From the NCBI GenBank assembly GCA_963965975.1, contig OZ014415.1, positions 5,709,001-5,773,000 of the forward strand: a stretch of DNA of 64,000 nt, given 5' to 3'. Origin of the DNA: Xestospongia bergquistia. Its lineage: Eukaryota; Porifera; Demospongiae; Haplosclerida; Petrosiidae. Below, piece after piece: positions 1 through 9,900 of the stretch. Below the pieces are notes generated by a model. That model had not been told where the DNA came from. It ran no database searches and was given only the letters and a program-made list of their open reading frames with translations. How positions within the stretch are numbered: position 1 is the stretch's first letter; each line of letters starts with the position of its first letter. A program made the translations under genes and the position numbers.

Positions 1-969
1 TACAAGTTAGCAACAACAGTACAAGCAAAACAATCTTAGGACAATTTTTATGATTTAGTTGCATATACATGTACCTGTAGTCCTGTACATGTACATATAT
101 GCGAAAAACTGCTAGGTATTCATATTGTTATAAGTATTGTACCTCTTTTGTGGGTTTATCCTTCTTGTCAGGATTGTATTGTTTTGTAAAGAACAATAAC
201 TTGCCAATCCACAATACCAATACCACTTCTAATATAATGTGATATGTAGGTGCCTAAAGAAACAAAGGGGCATAAAAACATACTATAATATGTACAAATG
301 TTCATTAGTTTTCAAAGCCTGATGTTTGGCAGGGGATGGGAATGTCTGGGCAAACTCACATTCAAAGTTAGGGTTCTAGCAGAAATTAGGGTAGACCAAA
401 CAAAATGGTTCTTTCATGTGATTGAATGTGGTTGTGCCTTATTTTATGGCATAGCTTATTTGAGTCTAAATGTTATGTCAACTAATAGGAAGAAAAAGGC
501 TAAGTTAGACCTCAATGAAAACACTACTAAAAGGAAGAAGGATGAAGCTGAATATTGAACACCTTTCACCAGTGTCACCAGTAACCATGTGAGTTATATG
601 TAAATGAAGCCACAGAAAAGAAGCCATGTGACCTGAGTGTTTAATGATATTTGTACATGTAGTTCCCTAGAGTATCTGGCTTCAAGACTAAATTATTCAT
701 GTACTTTAAAAATGAAACAGGAAGTATATTATACCATCACGATTTGATCGATAACTTATCGTGTTCTAAGTCAATTTAACAGTTGACAGCTACTTTTCAA
801 TAATGGGTGTGGCTTATTTCTTACCTCTGAAACGTAAGATAATATAGCTTCAAAAATTGTAGTATAAGTGTGATTACCAGCCATCTAGAAAATTCATGAG
901 CTCTTTACATAAACAGCACACCTCACACGACAAGATCTCTCCACACACGGACCACACTCGGCAGACCTA
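1..969. other. Upstream region, no gene recognised
   Basis: AT-rich DNA before the HMG-CoA synthase promoter. The longest open frame (298-558, +) begins with a non-repetitive stretch and ends in a lysine-rich tail; I recognise no domain in it and it has no convincing splice context, so I do not call it a gene. It could hold the 3' end of a gene lying to the left. A GGGTGTGGCT motif at 805-814 is the reverse complement of the AGCCACACCC motif found upstream of the ependymin-related genes further right. Confidence 0.5.
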
Positions 970-972
970 TTA

Positions 973-1050
973 CCACGCCCATTTTGACCGAATTGATCAA
1001 TTTGATTGGTCAATTTCCTCGAACGAGGAATATTTTTGGTGGGCGGAGTC
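973..1050 (+). promoter_or_regulatory. Putative HMG-CoA synthase proximal promoter
   Basis: An inverted CCAAT box (ATTGG at 1005-1009, inside TGATTGGTCA, a good NF-Y-type site) lies between a CCACGCCC GC-like box (about 973-980) and a GGGCGG GC box (1041-1046). The cluster is 150-230 bp upstream of the start codon and stands out from the AT-rich surroundings. In vertebrates sterol-regulated HMGCS1 promoters combine SREBP sites with NF-Y; here the only SRE-like sequence is ATCACCC at 1194-1200, just before the start codon. The role is inferred from motifs alone. Confidence 0.4.
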
Positions 1051-1201
1051 CAAAAGCCATGTGCTAACATTATTCTTCCTTATTGTCTCAGGAGATACCA
1101 TATTTAGTGGGGAGATGGGAACTTCATAACAGACGATCTTTGGTCAATTCTACCACTTGCTCTCTCTATTAAGCTCTAAAGTCGATCCAAGAAATCACCC
1201 A

Positions 1202-4200
1202 ATGGCTTCCTCGTCTGAATTACTATCTATTCGTGAAGGAAAATGGCCACAAGATGTTGGTATTGTAGCTATGGAGGTTTATTTCCCATCCCTGTGTGTG
1301 AACCAGACGGAACTGGAGACATTTGACGGTGCCAGTGCTGGAAAATATACAATTGGCTTGGGACAAACCAATATGGGGTTCTGTACTGACAGAGAAGACG
1401 TTCATTCTCTTGCATTGACTGTGGTGTCTGGCCTCCTTGAGAAGAACAATGTCTCTGCCAATGATATCGGTAGACTAGAGGTTGGCACGGAAACCATTGT
1501 GGATAAATCGAAATCAGTGAAAACAGTTCTGATGCAGTTATTCACAGGGTCTGGTAATACTAATATTGAGGGTATTGATACTACGAATGCCTGTTATGGA
1601 GGAACTCAGGCTCTGTTTAATGCTGCCTCATGGGTAGAAAGCAGTGCTTGGGATGGTATGTTATTATATAGTTTCTTGTATAGTGTGTTGACCATAATCA
1701 ACGAAGAGCTTTCTTTGATGTATTAAGAAAGTATGACATGCATGTTTATCCACCATGAATGTTCTATTTTTAGACTTCTATATTTAGAATGCCTATTAAA
1801 TATTTGTAATTATTTACTGCAATGTTGGTATAAGTCCATACAATTAAGACAGTGTTATGATAACAGATATGTTACAATATTGTTAGGTCGATTTGCTCTG
1901 GTGGTAGCAGCTGATATTGCAGTATACGCTTCTGGTAATGCTCGACCTACAGGTGGAGCTGGTGCAGTAGCCATGTTAATTGGACCTAATGCTCCTATAA
2001 CATTTGAAAAAGGTGATTATAATAATATATTATACAGTATGTGGTGTTGCGTCTTCTTCACCTAGGAGAATGAAAGAATTAGTTATTTATTTGATGTCTG
2101 TGTTGTATAGGATATAAGTTTGAGCATTAATTTTTTGATGTTTTCCTCACTATGCTTGAACCCATACCACTAAGTTGTCTTTATCAATTTCTATATACCA
2201 TATTTGGTCATAGGTTTCAATTAACGTATGTTGCTGTTAACATAGTACATTGAATATGACAGTTTACATAATAACCATTTTCACTTTTCTACTATTAACT
2301 CATTTAACAAGTGCTACTGATACAAACATAACTATCTCTGATCATAAACATTCCTGTTACAGCTATTCCTAAAACAGATTGTTGTGATTTTCTCTCTTTC
2401 ATTAGGATTACGTGCTGTCCACATGGAACATGTCTATGACTTCTACAAACCCAACCTTAGCTCAGAGTTTCCAGTAGTTGATGGTAAACTTTCCATTCAA
2501 TGCTATTTAAATGCTCTGGATCAATGCTACAAAAGATATGGAGAGAAGGCTGCTCCTTTAGGGACTAGATACAACATTGAAGATGCTGATTTTTATTGTT
2601 TTCATTCTCCATTCACTAAACTAGTACAAAAGAGCTTTGCTCGTTTAGTATTACAAGATTTCCTTAATAATCCTGATACTGCTGTCAAGAAATATGCTCC
2701 ATTAGAACCACTCCAGTGAGTCTGGGTCTCATGTGTCAATGAATTCATTTAAAAAGCTCTTAGTATAGATAATATCATTATTTTGCAACATAGTCTGTTA
2801 ACAATGGCTAATATCACGCAAAAAATCTTACAATATTTCACAATAAGTATCTATTATACTAGATATAACCTAGAATGCCTTATTTACTGATTATTACATC
2901 TTTCTCAGTCGTGATGAATAATTAATCTTTTGATCAAAATTGTCTTATGACTTTGTGCATAATTTCATTCTGGTATTGCTTCATAACCCTTTAAAGAAGC
3001 CAATAAAAATATGAGCACTTAAAAGAAACACAAAAAACAAGTTGTAATGACAGACTGATACAGATAACAGCAAGTTTTTGCTTGAAAAAAACAGTCCATC
3101 TTTTTAACTGCAATTCTTCACATAGTTAAAGTTATTATGGATCAAGTCTTTTTCAAATTTAAAAGTTCTGTTGCAATCAAACATGTCAAAATTTAGTGGC
3201 TGTCACAAATAAGCAATCAATTATTCATATTAGCCACAAATTACTTATTTGTTAGGTGCATTATTTAGTGCATATTTTCTTCTTGCATCAATACACATGC
3301 ATGCACCCACTAACCAGTAAGTATGGTATCATTGTTATTTAATATAATGTATCCTTACTTTATTCAGAGGTCGTACACTACAAGATACATTAGGAGATAA
3401 AGACATTGAGAAATTATCAATGAAGGCAGCAGCTGAGGCTTATGAGCTTAGAACTGTTCCCACTATTTTATTAGGACAAGAAGTTGGTAATATGTACACT
3501 GCTTCTCTTTATGGTGGATTGGCTTCATTAATGGCAAAGTAAGTTAGAACACACTCATTACTATACTGGATTCTAACAATTGAGGCAGTGCGTTTGGCTG
3601 CTCAGAGCATTACTGAGTAAAGGGCTCATTTTTATGAGTACACAACTTCAGCACTAATAGAAAAATAGCGGCAATCATGACTGATAGCCTGATATATAGA
3701 ATGTGTAACTAAATAGTGTGCTTGATCAATTTATGAGAACTTAATAATTTGTGGTGACTACCACTCTTTTGTGGTTACTTGTGCTATTTTCTTATTTTCT
3801 AGTAAAAAGCCCGCAGAATTAGCAGGCAAAAGAGTAGTATTATTTTCTTATGGGTCAGGACTGGCTAGTGCCATGTACTCTCTTCGTTTTTCACAAGACT
3901 CCACTCCTAACTCTTCTCTGTCTAAAGTTATGGGCACACTAGCTGACATTCCCACTCGACTCAAAGTTCGTAGGACCACGCCTCCAGCTGAATTTGAAGA
4001 GATCATGAAACTCCGTGAAGACACTCACCATAAATGTCCATATACTCCTGTTAGTGACATCAAAGACTTGTTTCCTGGTACTTACTATCTCACTCATGTT
4101 GATGACAAATATCGACGAACATATTTAAGAGTACTGCCTGCTAGTCATGAGCCACACTCACCTCTTATTTGTCCAGCTCGTCTTTTCAATGGCTCTTGTT

Positions 4201-4202
4201 AG
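1202..4202 (+). CDS. HMGCS1: Hydroxymethylglutaryl-CoA synthase, cytosolic type (five exons)
   Basis: Condenses acetyl-CoA with acetoacetyl-CoA to give HMG-CoA, the step before HMG-CoA reductase in the mevalonate pathway. Exons: 1202-1655, 1887-2012, 2406-2715, 3368-3538, 3803-4202; all introns are GT-AG, total 1461 nt, 486 residues, close to the cytosolic animal enzymes. The catalytic cysteine is C131 in [12 protein letters not shown], the general-acid glutamate is E97 in EVGTETI, and the active-site histidine is H260 in [10 protein letters not shown]. Other family blocks are [12 protein letters not shown] (exon 2), DFYKP (exon 3), [13 protein letters not shown] (exon 4), FSYGSGLAS and LREDTHH (exon 5). 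There is no N-terminal presequence rich in basic residues, so the cytosolic rather than the mitochondrial ketogenic role is inferred. The start is the first ATG; an in-frame stretch reaches further upstream but has no ATG. All key residues are present, so the enzyme should be active. Confidence 0.96.
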
Positions 4203-4211
4203 GAGCTCACA

Positions 4212-4230
4212 GTGTGTGTGTGTGTGTGTG
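4212..4230. repeat. (GT)n microsatellite in the 3' UTR
   Basis: About nine GT units start 10 bp after the HMG-CoA synthase stop codon, so they are probably transcribed in its 3' UTR. Confidence 0.9.
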
Positions 4231-4395
4231 AAATATTTTAGTACAATAATTAGTATTATTTCTGTTATATTTTATAATACTATAATACTATGATAATACT
4301 GTAATGGATGCTTTGAAGACTATTAATTTTATTAGTGTGTGTGTGTATTTGAATATTATATTTAATTAGAAATAATTAGTGTTGTCTATTATATA

Positions 4396-4401
4396 AATAA
4401 A
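4396..4401 (+). terminator. Polyadenylation signal of HMG-CoA synthase
   Basis: Canonical AATAAA 194 bp after the stop codon, the first one downstream and before the next gene's promoter. Confidence 0.6.
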
Positions 4402-4665
4402 CTAAGTGTTGATGTATTTATTCTATATACCAAGTTTTATTCTCAATGCAACACTTACAGTCTTGTGGACTAGCTCTGTCATATTTACATAATTGTATAA
4501 TAGGTCAAAGTATCTAGTTACTTTGCATATAACAATTCAAAAATAATAGTGTATGTCGTCTAGTAAGCAACACTACTTACACATATTCCATTGCTCGCGT
4601 AGCCAGCCCCTCCCTCCTGCTCTTGCGGCTGAGAATGCTGTTGTTTAACACCTAAAAAAGCTACT

Positions 4666-4678
4666 AGCCACACCCATC
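4666..4678 (+). promoter_or_regulatory. Conserved upstream motif of ependymin-related gene 1
   Basis: AGCCACACCCATC lies 41 bp upstream of the start codon. The identical 13-mer occurs at 8241-8253 upstream of the second intact copy and its first ten bases at 7109-7118 upstream of the broken copy. It resembles a CACCC box of the KLF/Sp type. The shared 5' leader with TTGCAGTGA and ATATCAA just before the ATG is also kept. Function is inferred from conservation among copies only. Confidence 0.45.
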
Positions 4679-4718
4679 CATGCTGTGGTCTGCATTCTTG
4701 CAGTGATATATCAAGACA

Positions 4719-5628
4719 ATGCGAGCACATCTTTTCCTTCTAACTGTCGTGGCTGTCGTCTACAGTCAACCTCCTCCACCAAGAAGATGCTGTAAGTGAC
4801 AAACAACATTAATCTATACACTTTATTGTCCTGTGTTTGATCTCTACAGATGAGACTCCAAGTCAGTGGTGGGGTGACTTTTTCATGGTATGCAAACTCT
4901 AATGTAGTAAATACTAGAAGTATAAGTACAGTGGTTGATGTCATATGTCTCAACTACACAGGTAGACTATGATGAGAAGATTGGTCATCGTGGCCATGTC
5001 TATTATGACAGAATTAATACCAGTATACATTCTGCTATTGAGTATTTTCGTGCAGGAAGTACTCATCCAGACTTTGTACGAACTTGGCTATTCTATTCAG
5101 AAGTAAATTGGATGTACTACATTGATGTAATGTTTATCTTAATTAAATCATGCAGAAGGCAGAATTCATAGTGGACGAAAGGACAGGTGGTCATTGTGAA
5201 AGGCACCAAATGGCTGGTGCTGAGTTCCCTACATTTGGTCCTCCATCACAAGCACAATATATCCATCAAGATAAACTAGGCGGGAATACAGGTTTGACAG
5301 TGGATTATTTCAGATTAGAGACAGGTATAATATATACAGTAATGACCCACTAAGTAGTTATCAATTTCTCTTGTATAGGGGGTGGTTTATATCGTGGTAT
5401 GTTTGCTCCACTGTCTAGTACTTCTCAGAGTGTGTGTATTCCAGTAATTGAGTCCTTTGAAAACTATGAACCACGTCCTCCTAAAGCCAAGAATACCCAC
5501 TACACGTAAAATATCATCAACTAATAATTATTAATTTTTATTATTATTTTAGGTATGTGAACATCACTGGAGAAGCTTTCCCTAGTGGGATCTTTGTCTT
5601 GCCTCCTGACTGTCCACGAAATAGTTGA
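4719..5628 (+). CDS. Ependymin-related secreted protein, copy 1 (six exons)
   Basis: Exons 4719-4791, 4850-4887, 4962-5102, 5156-5324, 5379-5505, 5553-5628; GT-AG introns of only 47-74 bp; 624 nt, 207 residues. The protein opens with a signal peptide (hydrophobic LFLLTVVAVVYS, cleavage likely near residue 17), then PPPPRRCY. Four cysteines sit where ependymins keep theirs: RCYE, GGHCER, VCIPV and PPDCPR at the C-terminus. The early YDEKIGHRGHVYYDR block, the C.PV block and the ending with a final P..C match the ependymin/EPDR family fold, a secreted calcium- and lipid-associated group with many copies in some invertebrates. One NIT glycosylation sequon lies near the end (VNITGEAF). The family call rests on motif layout, not on an alignment; the exact ligand is unknown. 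It is convergent with the NDUFA7 last exon to its right. Confidence 0.75.
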
Positions 5629-6870
5629 CTTTGATGTGGGAGCCTCTATTATACTTGCTGCATATCTATATTAGTCAGACACTGAATAATTCCCTTAGAA
5701 ATTTCAGTAGAACACTATATAGTAATAGTATGAATGACTTATGTTACAGTGATCTGTTATAAAAATATGAATAATTTCCAACAACTTTGTTATTAACTGT
5801 AAATTAGTGTAACAAGTAGGTCAATTATATGAATTATAATGCATGTTAAAAGTTAAAATAATAATCACACTGGCAAGCAAGAAGCATGCAGCCACAAGTC
5901 ATTTAGGACTGAAGTGCAAGATACATACTATATCCAATATTTCATTCCTTACTAAATCGGCACATCTTTGAGAAATGGAAACGAAATATTTAACAGTGTT
6001 TTGTAATTCTATTGTTGCTACTTTTTAAAAAATGATATCTAAGTAAAACGATGCAAACTCTCATTTCTATACTCTATAGTCATTTATTTTGATACCTATA
6101 GTCTACCACCAAGACTATCACTGAAGAAATCAATTGGTTGATTTAACCAACATAGTAATAATTTAGGTTGTATATAAGACATGGAGAAAAACATTACATT
6201 GTTTTCATACTAATGAACTGTCAATTTCATAGTATTAGTAACAAAAACAGTTTACTATTACACTTTTCATTGTATTTTGTAGGAAAGTATGCACACCATT
6301 AAAGTAGACTGGTTGTTTAAACTATTTTAAAATCACTTGGGTTGCATCCTTCCAAAAGAAAAGTATTAACAAAACACATTGTTATGATTATTAATTACTA
6401 TGGCACTGCAGATTCAATTACTTGAACAAACAACTTCTCAAAAAGGACATGTGTGGTATTTAGCAGTGATGTCTTATTATAAATTCTACTGTAACAGTAC
6501 TTTATAAGAAATGTATTATAATGACTAATTGATTGGTTAAATCAACATATCTACTTTTACTGCAATTAATTATAATGAACAACACTGGTTCACCTCGAAC
6601 TGTATAGTTGAGAGACTCTAGTTACTGGTGGTGACATTTTCAGTGTATATACGTATTACATTTATAGGTTCAAGTAAGAAAAATATAATCAAGTTGGTTC
6701 CAAACATGCCATTATGTGCATTAAGTTTGATGTGTACATGAGTACCAATGTTATATACCATGAACAGATATCCAGTATTATCTGGCATTCATATACTTTG
6801 TGCATGATACCAAAATTCAATCCATACAGTTCAATTGTTGTTGCGTGTAAATGTTCAAGTTTCTGTGTTA
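5629..6870. other. Intergenic, between convergent genes
   Basis: No coding sequence seen. The first ~300 bp resemble the 3' flanks of the other two ependymin-related copies (short shared runs such as a GCAAG.AAGAA block near 5875), so it belongs to the duplicated unit. A 14-bp perfect inverted repeat, GTTGATTTAACCAA at 6137-6150 and its complement at 6533-6546, may mark a decayed small transposon, but I see no clear target duplication. Confidence 0.5.
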
Positions 6871-6876
6871 TTTATT
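6871..6876 (-). terminator. Polyadenylation signal of NDUFA7
   Basis: AATAAA on the minus strand (TTTATT on plus) 85 bp beyond the NDUFA7 stop codon. Its position supports 6961-7036 as the true terminal exon. Confidence 0.55.
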
Positions 6877-6960
6877 AGTACAAATTTTATAACAAAATTA
6901 CAGTGTATCATCTAATATTAATGAATTATACACTCTAACTGACTATCTGAATATTCAAGT

Positions 6961-9900
6961 TTATGTGTCTATTTGTCGCTGAGTCCACTGGTGACCAACT
7001 CCTGGTGTAGGGGGCATAGACAAAGGAGAAGAGTCCCTGCATACAATATATATAAATAAATGTTAAATTGTTAAACATAGTAATTATCTGTCTACGTATG
7101 CAAAATGAAGCCACACCCTATTCAGAAATAACAAAGTGTGTTTGCAGATTTTTTTGGCAGAACCAACTCACAAAATAAAAAGCAAAATACAATGTGAACT
7201 GTACTAGCCATTGTGACTGTCCTGAGTCTTGTCTATATGGCACTCCATTTGTAACAAAAGTAATATCATATGTACACAATACAGAATTATAATATATGCA
7301 TTTTATGTTATAGTGCATAAATTTATAGATTTAGGGTTATAATGTATACAAAACAAGTAAAATGCCTACATTATAATGCTATAATGTATACATTATGTGA
7401 TATTACTTTTGTTACAAACAGCTTGCCATATGTCTACAGTCAACCAGATAGTGCTGTAAGTGATTCACATTAACAACTTAAAAACTTTGAGGCACGTGCT
7501 CCTCCTCAAACATAAAATACACACTACACATGAGAAATTATCTATTAATACAATATCATTCTTGTAATCACTATAGGTTTATGAACATCACTGGAAAAAC
7601 TTTCCCTAGTGGCATCTTTTATTACCAGACTGTCAATGATATATTTGCTAGCACTGACATTTATTCTTTTCAAGCCCTTATAAAACAGAACAAATCTCAA
7701 ATATAAATTTAGAGTGTACATTAAAAACTTTAAAATGCATGCTAGCAACATTCCATTATAGCTGATGAAAAATGTCACAAGAGTTATTAAATGTACATGA
7801 ATAAATACACATTTTGCTGGAGATTTCCATTTATATGAATACAGCATGTTCTAGTCTAAAGTAAAATAATTAAGCCTATTAGTTAAATAACAAGGAGCAA
7901 ACATATCAATAACACAATATTCATATATTGTGTCAAATTTGTAATTAAATGTTTTTGTGTTTATTTGTTGCTGAGACCAAATCCAGTATTAGAGGATATA
8001 GTAAAAGAAGAGGAAACCATGTATAATGAAGATATAAGCTAAATCTAAAGCCATGATGTCAAGAATTGCCTTATAATTAGATGCATTGGCAGTCACAATT
8101 TACCAATTATCTATTTCAAAGTCTCAGCTAATGCATTATTGATATATTTAGTTTGATTTCAAGGTTTAAGGTTTTAGTGTTAATAATTTCGTATTAAAGT
8201 TTGCGTTTCAGTCAGAAGTAGATTAACCCGAAAATAATTCAGCCACACCCATCGGCGAAATAATAAAAGCGCGTACAGTATTAGTCTTCGTTGTAGAAAG
8301 CTAGTTTTGCAGTGACCGCTAGGATATCAAAACATAATGCGAACTCTCTTGTTCCTTCTAACTGTCGTGGCTGTCGTCTACAGTCAACCTCCTCCACCAA
8401 GAAGATGCTGTAAGTGACAAACAACATTGATGTATATACTTTATTATGTTTGATTCTACAGATGAGACTCCAAGTCATTGGTGGGGTGACTTTTTCATGG
8501 TATGTAAAGTCTAATGTAGTAAATACTAGAAGTATAAGTACAGTGGTTGATGTTACATGTCTCAACTACATAGGTAGACTATGATGAGAAGATTGGTCAT
8601 CGTGGCCATGTCTATTATGACAGAATTAATACCAGTATACATTCTGCTATTGAGTATTTTCGTGCAGGAAGTACTCGTCCAGACTTTGTAAGGTCTTGGT
8701 TTTTTTTTTCAGAAGTAAGTTGGACGTATTACAGTTATAAAGTGGTATTCTAATGTTAATGATGTAGAAAGTAGAATACAGAGTTGATGAAAGAACAGGT
8801 GGCCATTGCGAAAGGCACCCATTGACTAGTACTGAGTTCCCAAATTTTGGGGCTCCATCGGAAGCACAATATATTCATCAAGATAAACTGGGTGGAACAC
8901 TGACAGTAGATTATTTCAGAGGAGAGAACACTGGTACATAGCAATCTGCACAATGACCTGTATATTAATCCTTCTATAGAGGGTGGTGTATATCGTGGAA
9001 TGTTTGCACCTCTGTCACTTTCTGAAGTTAATATATGTATTCCGGTGATTGAGTCATTTGAAAACTTTGAAGCACCTGCTCCTCGAGCTAGGAATACACA
9101 CTACACGTGAGAAATTATCTGTCATATTCACCAACATCTTTGATGATGACAGGTTTGTGAACATCACTGCAGCTTCTTTCCCTAGTGGCATCTTTAATAT
9201 ACCTTCTGACTGTCCACGAACCTGACTTTGAGAGGACCTTGCCATATAGCTATCACGTTTGGCTGCTTAAAACTATACTTGAACAATTAAGTTTGCTTAG
9301 ACCCACTTGCTATTGTTGCTATTGCTTTTTTCCAATACCTTATAAACAGAACTCAATAATAAAACCTGGAACTGTATACATAACCCATAGCTAATATGTT
9401 ATGAATAATCTCACTAGTGTTGTTAATTTTTTATTGACTGTACATGAACAGCTTCTCTGGTAATTCCTAGTTGATAAATACATATATTATGCTATAGTCT
9501 AAGGAAAATAACGAGCGTATGTTCAAAAGACAAATAGCAAGGAAGAAACATATAATTACTGTAATTATATATATGACAGATTTGTAATTCACAATCCAAT
9601 ATATAATTACTTTAAAAGTTTAAGATATATGTAAGTGAGAGAGAGACAAGGAGCTGTGAATATTCTATCTGTAACATGTGACACACGTGTTGTAGCATTG
9701 TGCAAATCTATGAATGTAATCAAGTTTAAATGAGAATATCAACAACTGTCTACATTTTATTTGATACATTCAATAGGTTTGTCAATGAATAGTTTTAAAC
9801 CATAAGTTGAACTTCTCTAATTGAAGAACAATAAAACTCTTTACATTTAGTGTGTGTATGTGTGTGTGTGTGTGTGTGAGTGTGTGACTCAGCTATACTA

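Noticed and set aside
298..558. 86-codon open frame as a gene
   Set aside because: No recognisable domain, no splice or promoter context, low-complexity lysine-rich end.
7952..8018. Alternative working last exon for NDUFA7
   Set aside because: The acceptor AG, conserved tryptophan, frame and original stop are lost, while 6961-7036 joins in phase and has a polyadenylation signal.
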